Notes under the pieces: generated by a model
Database searches by the model: none
The model's input: the letters and a program-made list of their open reading frames with translations, nothing else
Told to the model about the DNA's origin: nothing
Program-made: the position numbers and the translations under genes
In this document: piece after piece, positions 43,262 through 51,584 of the stretch
Numbering within the stretch: position 1 is the stretch's first letter
How the letters are laid out: every line of letters starts with the position of its first letter
NCBI RefSeq assembly: GCF_008693185.1
Contig: NZ_VXKN01000004.1
Coordinates: 213,052 to 277,051, forward strand
Direction of reading: 5' to 3'
Length of the DNA: 64,000 nucleotides
Source: Acinetobacter qingfengensis
GTDB taxonomy: Bacteria > Pseudomonadota > Gammaproteobacteria > Pseudomonadales > Moraxellaceae

Positions 43262-43474
43262 ATGATTCCATTATTAAAAGCAGGCAATCCACTACGTACA
43301 GCCGAAGACAGGCTGGAGAATGTACAAGACCAACTCAACCGTCTGGAGCAATACATCTCAGCACTTAGTCGAATGCATTACGATGATGGTCTACCTAGTG
43401 AGGAGTTCAATGCCATCATCAATGGCTTGCATCTACAAGTGTATGAAATTTCACAGCAAGTTATGAATAATTGA
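43262..43474 (+). CDS. Small helical protein downstream of rha copy 3
   Basis: 70 residues, start MIPLLKAGNPLRTAEDRLEN with AAGGAG upstream. A long helix (VQDQLNRLEQYISAL) and an end (LHLQVYEISQQVMNN) similar to the small protein of locus 2. Last gene of Rha locus 3. Confidence 0.6.
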   Translation: MIPLLKAGNPLRTAEDRLENVQDQLNRLEQYISALSRMHYDDGLPSEEFNAIINGLHLQVYEISQQVMNN

Positions 43475-44226
43475 GCAAAAAATAATCCGAAACGAAGAGT
43501 GCACCATACGAGTGCATTCTTCGTGAGGGCGGGCAATTCACCCCACCTCACCTGGGGTCTCTAAATGTGTCGATTCTTCTACAAGAAACGGTCTTAAAAA
43601 AATATTGCTGCTCTAGGCTATATATAACTGGATCTAGTGTTATCGATTTGTAATGTCATTCTGCATATTTCTACAAGCATTCTACGATCTTCTACAGCAC
43701 AAAAAGCGGAAGATAAAAATCATGATGAATCGTGATTTATAAAAAGATAGGGTAAAAGGTAATTCGTTAAAAATACATCAAAAATATTAATATAAGCTAT
43801 TGAATAATATGTATTAATTTTAGTTACCTTGTTAGGGTAATTTGTGGTAACAAGAATCGTGATTTTTTAAAGAAATATATATAAATCATATATATAAAAG
43901 GTAATGTTAGATTACCTTTTTAAATGGTAATTTGTTACCTTTAAGTTACCATGAAATTACCTTTTGTGATTTAGTTATTTAATTATATAAAACATATATT
44001 TAAATATAATTTTTAAGTTCTTGTTACCTTTGTTACCCTTTTCCGAGAATACCCCTAATTTTTCAAAACATTCAATTTTTGCATTTTGATTGTATCAGAA
44101 TATCCGGTATTTATTTATCACTATATTTCGTGATTTAACTTTGTATTTCTCACTGTATATCGTGCTATCTCCGCCAATTCTCCGCCTAAAGACAGTGAAC
44201 TATTTGTTATATAACGCTAATGAGGT
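43475..44226. other. AT-rich non-coding region with iteron-like repeats: candidate replication origin
   Basis: No credible gene is present. Between 43750 and 44042 about a dozen GGTAA/TTACC words occur in both orientations, often as AAGGTAAY or GTTACCTT, together with ATCGTGATTT-type motifs at 43729, 43856 and 44127. Dense short repeats in AT-rich DNA near the end of an island that encodes its own primase-helicase resemble P4 ori/crr organisation. Inferred only. Confidence 0.55.
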
Positions 44227-44359
44227 TCCGACCCTCGGGACCATCTGTAGGTTAACAGATTATTACACAAAACCCTGAAGCCTTTATATATCAAGGCTTC
44301 GGGATTTTTTCGTTTTAGGGGTTTCGGTTTTTTTCGGGTATTTTTAGGTATATTTTGGT
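44227..44359 (+). repeat. attR-side direct repeat
   Basis: Copy of 18228-18360 with about eight substitutions. It contains only the 3' end of tRNA-Leu, so no tRNA is made here. The island's right boundary is in the 17-base identical core (44227-44243). Confidence 0.9.
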
Positions 44360-44401
44360 CTGTTACACACACAATTTGACTTGTTTTGAGTGTTTTGAGA
44401 T

Positions 44402-44887
44402 GCAGTACATCACCATATATCAATTAAAGAGTGGTAAATGGCGAGCCGAGGTTCGTTTTGAGGGTCTTAGAAAGACAAAGGTTCATGCAACTGAAAAGGA
44501 TGCAAAGAAGTGGGCTGTTCTTCAAGAAAGGGATTTTATTCTGAACCACAATACCGAGATTGCTTTAAAGAAAAAAACTATTTTGACGGTTGATGAGGCA
44601 TTAACTCGTTATAGCAATGATGTTTCACAATTTAAGAAGACTGCCAAAAAAGAGATGCAGCGAATAAAGTATTTCCAAAACGTTCTCCCTCATGTTGATT
44701 AGCCATTGGTCAATTACAGTTCTGATTGTTTGGTGGAATATCGTGATAAGGTGATGAAACGATCAATAAAGCCATTAAAAGCCAGTTCTGTCCGTCGTGA
44801 TTTTTCCACATTGTCCTCATTTTTTTCCTGGTGCATTGAGAAAAAATGGATTAAACATAATCCAGTTTCTGAAGTGAAATTACCACT
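44402..44887 (+). pseudogene. Decayed second integrase
   Basis: The translation is clearly related to the integrase at 18415 (SQFKKTAKKEMQRIKYF; VMKRSIKPLKASSVRRDFST; FFSWCIEKKWIKHNPV). An in-frame TAG at 44700-44702 replaces a Phe codon, and similarity stops at about 44887 before the catalytic residues. It follows the attR repeat exactly as the intact integrase follows attL, so it is the left end of a second, older island. Confidence 0.88.
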
Positions 44888-44914
44888 TATTCATAATTAT
44901 TTTTTTTCGGGGTA

Positions 44915-45208
44915 TTGGAGAAGGCATATGTTTTTTTTGAAGTTTTTTTAGGGTTAATTCTATTTCTAGGACTGATAATTTTTCAGGTGGGAATAGTAAT
45001 AATTAACTTTAATAATGCATTGTTTTTTATTGGATTATTATTTTTATGTGCTAGCTATGATATTTTTAGGTATAATGAAAAATTGGATTTGAATAAAGTC
45101 GGCCTTAGAATATTTTTTATTGAAAGAGATTTTTCTAAATTATCAGGACGATTTGCATATGTGCTATCTAGATTAGGTCTTTCCTTTATTTTTCTGTCTA
45201 TTTTATAA
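44915..45208 (+). CDS. Hypothetical membrane protein, possibly truncated at its start
   Basis: Up to 97 residues with two membrane helices (GLILFLGLIIFQVGIVII and ALFFIGLLFLCASYDIF) and a basic tail. The first codon is TTG directly at the point where integrase similarity ends, so the original N-terminus may be lost at a deletion junction. Unknown function. Confidence 0.4.
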   Translation: MEKAYVFFEVFLGLILFLGLIIFQVGIVIINFNNALFFIGLLFLCASYDIFRYNEKLDLNKVGLRIFFIERDFSKLSGRFAYVLSRLGLSFIFLSIL

Positions 45209-45269
45209 AAATATTCGTTATATTAAATTTGATGGTGAAAGTATGCTTTTATCAAAAAATACTTAGGGT

Positions 45270-45297
45270 CTGTTGATATTTCATAAAGGCAACCAAA
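45270..45297 (-). mobile_element. Right-end fragment of an IS5-family element
   Basis: Carries the end of a transposase frame (read leftward ...TTTGGTTGCCTTTATGA) and the terminal GGGTCTGTTGATATTTCA. It is separated from its other part (46196 onward) by the IS630-family insertion. Confidence 0.6.
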
Positions 45298-45315
45298 TGT
45301 ATATAGTAGATCCGT

Positions 45316-45861
45316 TTAAAACCGCATACAAATATGAAAAAATAATTGGAATAATACATCAATCGAATCGACTAACCATTCTTTCCTTTTCTTCTTTACC
45401 CATGCCCACATTTTTTCTATAGGATTAAGGTCAGGACTATAAGGTGGAAGCCAAAGTATTTGATGACCATTTTGCTTGAGTAACTCCTCTATATCTTGAC
45501 GCTTATGAAATGCTGCATTATCCATCACCACAACGCTATGCTTTGGTAACTCTTTTATTAGAAATTCTTCAACCCAAAAATAAAAGACATCCGAATTGAT
45601 CTTACAATCAAATAAACCTACTGCAAATAACTGACCTTGGTAAATTGCACCTATGGCATTGGTTTGGTTCTTTAATTGCCAATTGTATGTTCCAAAACAA
45701 GGTGTCCCTTGCCTGGAGTAGCCATAAGGTCTGTGTTCATGTGATCTAAAGCCACTTTCATCAATATAAACAATGGGGTGTTTGACCTTTAGTCGGTCTA
45801 GTTTTTTCAGGTATTGTTGTCTGATTTTAGGCTTTGCTTGCGGATGGCGTAAGGTCTTTTT
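45316..45861 (-). CDS. IS630-family transposase, orfB (catalytic part)
   Basis: Open from 45861 to the stop at 45316 with no start of its own at the front. The DDE residues are in HPIVYIDESGF, VVVMDNAAFHKR and PDLNPIEKMWAWVK. It is expected to be made by -1 frameshifting from orfA at a run of seven A (minus strand, near 45860), giving one transposase. No stop interrupts the domain, so the element may still be active. Confidence 0.85.
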   Translation of the reverse strand, partial: KKTLRHPQAKPKIRQQYLKKLDRLKVKHPIVYIDESGFRSHEHRPYGYSRQGTPCFGTYNWQLKNQTNAIGAIYQGQLFAVGLFDCKINSDVFYFWVEEFLIKELPKHSVVVMDNAAFHKRQDIEELLKQNGHQILWLPPYSPDLNPIEKMWAWVKKKRKEWLVDSIDVLFQLFFHICMRF

Positions 45862-46154
45862 TTAACTGTAATCCCTAAACGCCTTAAGGCATCGCCTATA
45901 GATGAGACGCCACAATTAAAACGTGCTGCACGTTCATATTGATAATCATCCGGATATTTTTCCACATCTGCTCGTAGAGCATCATCATCAATTTTGGAAG
46001 GTTTACGTGGGCGAGTTCTTTTGATCTCTATACGTTTTTTCCATTTAACAATCGTGTTTTTGTCAATTTCGAATTGTGTCGCAACGGCTCGAATGGAATA
46101 TCCTTCCTCAAGCTTAGCCAATACTTTCTTTCTAAAATGTTCTGAGTAACTCAT
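45807..46154 (-). CDS. IS630-family transposase, orfA (DNA-binding part)
   Basis: 115 residues with a helix-turn-helix (VLAKLEEGYSIRAVATQFEI, then DKNTIVKWKKRI) and a second one (YERAARFNCGVSSIGDALRRLG). It overlaps orfB in the -1 frame; the AAAAAAAG slip site is in VKKRPYAI. Confidence 0.9.
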   Translation of the reverse strand: MSYSEHFRKKVLAKLEEGYSIRAVATQFEIDKNTIVKWKKRIEIKRTRPRKPSKIDDDALRADVEKYPDDYQYERAARFNCGVSSIGDALRRLGITVKKRPYAIRKQSLKSDNNT

Positions 46155-46195
46155 CTGTTTATTGTATGTTATCTATAGCAGTTTTACTATATACA

Positions 46196-46330
46196 AGCTA
46201 AAGCAATGGCATTTTCATAATTACGCTTTAGTTTGTCATATCGAGTTGCTATTCCTCTAAATTGCTTCAATCTTGCAATATTATTTTCCACTAAGTACCT
46301 AATTTTATATCAATTCCAGTCCATATGATT
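46196..46330 (-). mobile_element. IS5-family transposase remnant
   Basis: Leftward translation gives YKIRYLVENNIARLKQFRG and ATRYDKLKRNYENAIALAC, the conserved C-terminal part of IS5-family transposases. A stop lies just upstream in the frame. The remnant continues across the IS630 insertion at 45270-45297. Confidence 0.75.
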
Positions 46331-46509
46331 ATTGTTGCACTGAGCATTTGATTTTCTTGGAATATTGGCTTTTGTATTCGTTGCCTTTATTTGTTCTTGT
46401 AGCTCTGGTCTCAGATATACTCAAAGAATTCATGACGTGGAATGAGGGGCAAAAATATCAAAGTACTAATTCGTATTTACTAATATTGATTTTTGAAAAA
46501 TCATCATTT

Positions 46510-48267
46510 TTATCTGTTAAAAGCTGCCCACTCCTGCTTGTGCAAACTTAAATCATATTCGGCAGCATTAATAAACTCTTGTAAATTAAATTCTTTACGA
46601 TTTTCAGGTAGTTTAATTAATATTGGTAATCTTGAGATACCATTATCTCCGGTAGGAAATGCATAATGCCGCTCTTTATTATTAATTGAAATTAAAGCTT
46701 CAAATTCCAGATAAACAGATAAATTGGAATATTCCTTTGGAATTCTTAATATCTCAATAAATGCAGATTCTTTGATTAAATCTATTTTATTTTTTAGTTG
46801 TCGAATATTTTCTTCAATTTTTTTATTTTTGTTGAATAGGCGCTCCATAAAACCGTAATTACCTTCATCTTGTTTGCGTTGCAAGGTTTTGATTTGCTTG
46901 GATGTATCAAGATAGGCCTGCAAATTTTGTTTACCAATCTGTTTTAATTTTTGAATAGGTTCTAATGCATTTTCGTGTTCTATATACCATTCTTCAGTTG
47001 AGGATATTTTAAAGATATGTGTTGAACGTTTTTTTAGTAAAGTAAGGTAGGCTTGTAAACGGGCAGAGAAATTATTTACTTGTTCATCAAAAATGACGGC
47101 GGGTTGATTTTGAAAATCATAAAAATAACTAATGATATCAGACATAATTTGTTTAATACTGATGAATAAATAATTGCATTCATCTTGATGTAAGTTATTA
47201 CTTCTTAAGTATTTTGCCAAAGGCTCTAGGATGTTAATACTTAAACGTTGTTCAAATTCCAGTAACCGTTCCCGAATAATGCTTTCGATATTTAATCCCG
47301 TGGCATCGAATGGTTGAAAAAGAAAAGGTAATAACATTTGGCTGTTGTATTCTTCAAAATGACTGATTAAATCGCTGATCGGCTTACTAATTTGTTTTTC
47401 TATACTAATAATTCTTTGCATTTGTGATTTAAATTGCTGAATATGTTGCTCATTATCCAGTAAAGTTAAATCCAGTATGATGCCATTAAGATAAATATGT
47501 TGAGAAGCTGTTTCAATAATATCTTCTTGTAAGAAGCGACGGGCAGAAAAAGGATTTGATTGTTGGGATGCTGTCGGTGCCAGTATGAAAATAAATTTTG
47601 ATGTTTTTACAATTTCCAGTTGTCGAATTTGTTGCTGTTGCTTTAAGTAAGTATTAAATAATGCTTTAGGTTGTTCTGCCAGTTGATAGGGACGTAATGT
47701 TTTAAACCAGTAGCCTAAAAGTTGTTGTTTTAAAAAAACCTCATTAAAAAAACTTTTTAACTGTTCCGTGGTGATGTTGCGTTGATTGAAGGGTATTTCA
47801 ATAGTTTCTTTTTTCAGAATAATATTGGCTGCTTTATAAATAAAACCTTTACGAATTTTTTGTTTAATTTTTTGTAAATTAAGGTTTTCATTAACATCTA
47901 TTTTATCAATTTGTCTGAGAATAATTTCCAGAAAATCTGCAATTTCCAGTGCATTTTTATATTTGTCCAGTTCGGATAAAGAGCTGAATACTTTTTTTGC
48001 CAGGTTTCTTATCCCATCATGCCCAATTTGATCAATCGTATCAAAAAATTCGGTGCGAGGATGATATGAGAATGTGTTATGAACTTTATTCCATTGAATC
48101 TCTTTTACTTGAAGAATTTGTTTATAAATAATTTCTCGCATTTCCTCATCAAGTTGTAGAAAAATTTTTTGTAAGGAAAGTTCCCATGCCTGATCCAATT
48201 GTGGATCAATTTGTGTAACGGCAATATGTAATTGATAAGGAATATGTTTATGCATTGAGGAAATCAT
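46510..48267 (-). CDS. Large helical/coiled-coil cytoplasmic protein, unknown function
   Basis: 585 residues, glutamine- and isoleucine-rich, predicted helical throughout, with a clear coiled coil near 440-510 (QNLQAYLDTSKQIKTLQRK ... KKIEENIRQLKNKIDL). No signal peptide or membrane segment and no catalytic motif recognised. The start may be at MHKHIPYQL a few codons downstream. It marks the return to chromosomal sequence after the islands. Not a phage protein I can name. Confidence 0.7.
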   Translation of the reverse strand: MISSMHKHIPYQLHIAVTQIDPQLDQAWELSLQKIFLQLDEEMREIIYKQILQVKEIQWNKVHNTFSYHPRTEFFDTIDQIGHDGIRNLAKKVFSSLSELDKYKNALEIADFLEIILRQIDKIDVNENLNLQKIKQKIRKGFIYKAANIILKKETIEIPFNQRNITTEQLKSFFNEVFLKQQLLGYWFKTLRPYQLAEQPKALFNTYLKQQQQIRQLEIVKTSKFIFILAPTASQQSNPFSARRFLQEDIIETASQHIYLNGIILDLTLLDNEQHIQQFKSQMQRIISIEKQISKPISDLISHFEEYNSQMLLPFLFQPFDATGLNIESIIRERLLEFEQRLSINILEPLAKYLRSNNLHQDECNYLFISIKQIMSDIISYFYDFQNQPAVIFDEQVNNFSARLQAYLTLLKKRSTHIFKISSTEEWYIEHENALEPIQKLKQIGKQNLQAYLDTSKQIKTLQRKQDEGNYGFMERLFNKNKKIEENIRQLKNKIDLIKESAFIEILRIPKEYSNLSVYLEFEALISINNKERHYAFPTGDNGISRLPILIKLPENRKEFNLQEFINAAEYDLSLHKQEWAAFNR

Positions 48268-48338
48268 TTTTTACCCTAGAGTGCATTAATTTTTTGTGAA
48301 TGGAGTGATTTTATAATTTTTCATGACAGAATACATCG

Positions 48339-48530
48339 CTAGTCCTGATCATATTCAGGCGTATTTAAAGATGGTGAATCCTGTGTCGGAATTTTATAAT
48401 CTCCATTGGCCCATGCGCCAAGATCAACGAGTTTGCAACGTTCGGAGCAAAACGGACGAAATAGGTTATCGTGCCATGTGCTGGGTTGGCCACAACGGGG
48501 GCAAGCAAAAGTTTTAGGGGGTTGATTCAT
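48339..48530 (-). CDS. yacG: DNA gyrase inhibitor / zinc-binding protein YacG
   Basis: 63 residues with the four-cysteine zinc site FACPRCGQPSTW and RPFCSERCKLVDLGAWANGDYKIP, which is diagnostic. YacG binds GyrB in E. coli. Normally near coaE, which is not in the window. Confidence 0.93.
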   Translation of the reverse strand: MNQPPKTFACPRCGQPSTWHDNLFRPFCSERCKLVDLGAWANGDYKIPTQDSPSLNTPEYDQD

Positions 48531-48612
48531 TGTTTAATACTCATGCAATCAAAACAGACAAATTGTAACGTAATTGTTAGACTTAATGCATGTTCTTTGT
48601 TGTGATCGGTCT

Positions 48613-49251
48613 ATGACAATCCCTGATATCCGTCCATTTCAACCACAATATTTAAAAGCCCCTCGAAATTTTCAAGCTATCACCGATCAGTCGGTTTGTT
48701 TGGAAATTGGCGCTGGAAAAGGTAAACATGCTTGTCTGTTTGCATCACAGCATGCAAATCAGCATTTGATTGCCATTGAACGTACAGCAGAAAAATTTCA
48801 GTTTATGTTTAGACAGCATCAGGAATTGGCATTGCATAATTTGCAACCTGTTCATGCTGATGCTATACCATGGGTCGTACATGCTTTGTATCCAGAACAG
48901 GTTCAGCAGTGTTTTATTCTTTATCCGAATCCCGAACCGCATAATCCTGCACAGCGTTGGCTGAATATGCCTTTTTTTGAGTATTTATTGTCACGCTTAA
49001 AAGCTGGTGGTCAAATTACCTTGGCGAGTAATATCAGAGAATATATTGATGAAGCAGAGCAGCAGCTTCTGCATGTTTGGCATTTACCTTATCAAAAACA
49101 GAAAATTGTAAAGGAGTCTGCTCGCACACACTTTGAAATTAAATATCTACAGCGTGGTGAATTATGCCAGCAATTATTAATAACCAAGCCACAAGGTTAC
49201 CAAACCCGTTTTGATCATACCTTGCCACAAGCTGGAACAGTCATGCCATGA
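48613..49251 (+). CDS. TrmB-like SAM-dependent methyltransferase
   Basis: About 212 residues; SAM-binding motif CLEIGAGKGKHACLFA, acidic loop IAIERTAEKF, and ILYPNPEPHNPAQRW with FFEYLLSRLKAGGQITLASN. This is the fold and layout of tRNA (guanine-N7)-methyltransferase, but the usual FPDPWPKKRH motif is altered, so substrate assignment is uncertain. I start at MTIPDIRPF; longer starts lack support. Its stop overlaps the next start (ATGA). Confidence 0.72.
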   Translation: MTIPDIRPFQPQYLKAPRNFQAITDQSVCLEIGAGKGKHACLFASQHANQHLIAIERTAEKFQFMFRQHQELALHNLQPVHADAIPWVVHALYPEQVQQCFILYPNPEPHNPAQRWLNMPFFEYLLSRLKAGGQITLASNIREYIDEAEQQLLHVWHLPYQKQKIVKESARTHFEIKYLQRGELCQQLLITKPQGYQTRFDHTLPQAGTVMP

Positions 49252-50447
49252 ATGCAAAAATTGTCATTATTGGTGCAGGTCCGGCAGGTTTGGCGTGTGC
49301 AGAGCGTTTGACAGAGTTAGGATTTGATGATATTTCTATCTATGAACAAAAGCCATCTGCTGCACGTAAATTTTTAATGGCGGGTAAAACAGGTTTAAAT
49401 ATCAGCCATAATGAGCCTTTTGAACAGTTTATAGCACGTTATGATCATAACGACTGGTTAAGCCCAATGATTAAAACATTCGATGCGCAGGCAATTCGGG
49501 AATGGATGCAGGGGCTAGGTATACAGTCTTATGTGGGGAGTTCAGGTCGAATTTTTCCCAAAGAAATGAAAGCGGCACCTTTATTACGTGCATGGCTAAA
49601 GCGGTTACAACAACGTGGGATAAGATTTCATTATCGACATCAGGTCACAGCTTTAACACAGCATAAACTTTCAGGAATTGACTTAAATACACAACAAGCA
49701 TGGGTCACTACATTTGATGTGGTGGTTTTGGCCTGTGGAGGGGTATCTTGGCCACAATTAGGTAGCGATGGATTGTGGCAAGGCTGGATAAATGATACGC
49801 AGCTTAATCCATTTCAAGGCAGTAATGTGGGGGTATGCCAATCATGGTCAACGTATATGCAAGCTTATTTTGGGCAGCCATTAAAACGAATTAAAGCTTG
49901 GACATGCAATCAACAGGCGCAGTTTGGTGAAATGGTGATTAGTCACTATGGCTTGGAAGGTGGCTTGGTTTATCGTTGTAATCGTGGACTTAGGCGGCAA
50001 TTACAAGATAATGCGGTAGCCACATTATTTCTGGATTTATTACCGGATGTTGATGTACTTGAGTTGGAAGATAAACTTTCTCTGGGTAAAAAACAGTCCC
50101 TCAATACGCGATGGCAAAAAGCCGGTTTGGATAAAACCAAAATTGCTTTATTACGAGAAATTGTATGCAAACAAGATTGGACGAATCCTAAAAAAATGGC
50201 ATGGCATATTAAACAGCTTACATTAAATGTTCATGACTTTAGACCGATTACGGAAGCAATTAGTTGTGCAGGTGGTATTCGCCTGGATGCTTTAGATCAA
50301 TATTTACGTATTAAAACCCATCAAAATTGGTTTGCTTGTGGTGAAATGTTGGATTGGGATGCCCCAACTGGAGGGTATCTGTTAACTGCTTGTTTAGCGA
50401 CAGGGCGATGGGTAGGAGAAGGTGTTTCTACTTATTTGTGTAAATAG
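49248..50447 (+). CDS. NAD(P)/FAD-dependent oxidoreductase (HI0933/YhiN-like flavoprotein)
   Basis: 399 residues. FAD-binding IIGAGPAGLACAERL at the start, AARKFLMAGKTGLNISHNEP, a VVLACGGVSWPQLGSDG motif and the terminal APTGGYLLTACLATG typify the HI0933-like family (TIGR03862 type). The reaction is unknown. Coupled to the methyltransferase by an ATGA overlap. Confidence 0.88.
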   Translation: MNAKIVIIGAGPAGLACAERLTELGFDDISIYEQKPSAARKFLMAGKTGLNISHNEPFEQFIARYDHNDWLSPMIKTFDAQAIREWMQGLGIQSYVGSSGRIFPKEMKAAPLLRAWLKRLQQRGIRFHYRHQVTALTQHKLSGIDLNTQQAWVTTFDVVVLACGGVSWPQLGSDGLWQGWINDTQLNPFQGSNVGVCQSWSTYMQAYFGQPLKRIKAWTCNQQAQFGEMVISHYGLEGGLVYRCNRGLRRQLQDNAVATLFLDLLPDVDVLELEDKLSLGKKQSLNTRWQKAGLDKTKIALLREIVCKQDWTNPKKMAWHIKQLTLNVHDFRPITEAISCAGGIRLDALDQYLRIKTHQNWFACGEMLDWDAPTGGYLLTACLATGRWVGEGVSTYLCK

Positions 50448-50473
50448 ATTAAAAAAACTTTGAGGATATACTG

Positions 50474-50875
50474 ATGGAATATGTGGGAAGTTGTTTGTGT
50501 TCGGCTGTTCGCTACAAAATTGAAGGCGATATTGGTGAAATTCTGCAATGCCATTGCCAGCGTTGTCGTAAGACAACAGGAAGCGCATTTGCGGTGGTTG
50601 CTCCAGTACACCGTGCGCAGTTTAAATTTTTACAGGGTGAATCTTGCATTAAAAAATTTCAGTCTACAGCCATTACCCAGCGGTGGTTCTGTAGTGAATG
50701 TGGTTCACCAATTGTAAGTCTTAGAGAAGATATGCCGGAATACTTCCGCTTGCGTGTGGGTACGCTGGATACGATATTATCACAACGACCTGCCAAGCAT
50801 ATTTTTGTTGCATCCAAAGCAGAGTGGGAGTGCATTTATGATGACTTGCCACAATATGCTGAGCGACCAGAATAA
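50474..50875 (+). CDS. GFA/CENP-V domain protein
   Basis: 133 residues with the zinc-binding pattern GSCLCSAVRYKIEG, LQCHCQRCRKTTGSAFA and RWFCSECGSPI of the glutathione-dependent formaldehyde-activating (GFA) family. Thiol- or aldehyde-related chemistry is inferred for the family; the substrate here is unknown. AGGAT precedes the ATG. Confidence 0.92.
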   Translation: MEYVGSCLCSAVRYKIEGDIGEILQCHCQRCRKTTGSAFAVVAPVHRAQFKFLQGESCIKKFQSTAITQRWFCSECGSPIVSLREDMPEYFRLRVGTLDTILSQRPAKHIFVASKAEWECIYDDLPQYAERPE

Positions 50876-50958
50876 ACATAAAGTGGAGCAGTCAATTAGT
50901 CAGGTCATGGCTATAACTATTGTCAATGACCTGATAACGTTAAGGTCGTTTCAAGACA

Positions 50959-51291
50959 TTATTTTGCCTGTAATGCTTGACCTTCAAATTTGATTCCCTC
51001 CCAGCCATTTTGCATAAACTGACGAATGTTTTGATGATCTATGTGATCTGGTGTTGCTAATACAGATTGATAATGTTCTGCAAATAGTTGTAAGGTTTGA
51101 TTTTTGTCTAAGTTATTTAATTTTGCAAAACTGAATACTTTGGCACTACCTTGGTTTTGCTCCGCTGTATTGTGCTGACTACCGTTTTGAAATGCTTTGG
51201 CATGATAAGTGTAACGTGCATCAATATACGCAATCACATCAGCAAATTTTGCAGTGCCTGCATCTAGTTGGGCAAGTAAGTCCTGAGCCAT
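50959..51291 (-). CDS. HopJ-type effector-family protein
   Basis: 110 residues; FADVIAYIDARYTYHAKAF, NQGSAKVFSFAKLNNL, TLQLFAEHYQSVLATP, DHQNIRQFMQNGWEGIKF are the conserved blocks of the HopJ family. The start at 51291 has AGAGGA upstream. Despite the name, the family is widespread in bacteria without type III secretion, and none is visible here. Function unknown. Confidence 0.88.
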   Translation of the reverse strand: MAQDLLAQLDAGTAKFADVIAYIDARYTYHAKAFQNGSQHNTAEQNQGSAKVFSFAKLNNLDKNQTLQLFAEHYQSVLATPDHIDHQNIRQFMQNGWEGIKFEGQALQAK

Positions 51292-51459
51292 ATTTTCCTC
51301 TAAGTTTAAAGATTTTGAGCAGCTTAACAAGCTTTATGAATGCAGACAATATTATTGAGTAGTACATTATGCGACTGTAGATTTTTTAAATAAGCTTTGC
51401 TTTAAATATTGTAAACAGTAATTGTATTTGTATCGTTTGGATTTATACTTTGATCCATC

Positions 51460-51584
51460 GGGAAATGGCATACTTCCCTATACAAACCGCCAATTGTTGG
51501 CTAATGATGCCTACGTAACCCCATATTGATGAGGGTGCGTAGTCATGCATCCTCCATATCCTAAAAATATTAGGAGGATCTAAA
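51460..51584 (+). promoter_or_regulatory. Fluoride riboswitch (crcB motif) with expression platform
   Basis: The aptamer spans about 51460-51515: a GGGAAATGG...CTTCCC stem, ACCGCCA, GGCTAATGATGCCTACG, the crcB-motif signature. Downstream, CTACG (51511-51515) can pair with CGTAG (51538-51542), while CATCCTCC (51548-51555) can pair with the ribosome site GGAGGAT before crcB. That suggests fluoride-dependent release of translation. Confidence 0.92.

Larger units (their letters stand above)
45298..46195 (-). mobile_element. IS630-family insertion sequence (~0.9 kb)
   Basis: Inverted ends share TGTATATAGTA (45298-45308 and, inverted, 46185-46195). They enclose orfA and orfB on the minus strand. 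TA dinucleotides at the edges agree with IS630 target choice. It is inserted inside an IS5-family remnant. Confidence 0.85.

Noticed and set aside
43741..44042. CRISPR array
   Set aside because: Repeats are 5-8 bases, irregularly spaced and in both orientations; no uniform repeat-spacer pattern and no cas genes.
44227..44243. Possible second tRNA-Leu
   Set aside because: Only the 3' end of the tRNA is present; it is the attachment-site copy.
18228..44243. Complete P2-like prophage
   Set aside because: Head genes only; no tail, baseplate, gpL or recognisable lysis genes, and the space is filled with replication, Rha loci and cargo.
46348..46551. 67-codon plus-strand ORF with a hydrophobic start
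   Set aside because: Lies in insertion-sequence debris, overlaps the end of the large helical protein, and has no recognisable start signal.
50959..51291. Type III secretion effector
   Set aside because: The HopJ family name is historical; there is no secretion system or chaperone nearby and the family is widespread in non-pathogens.
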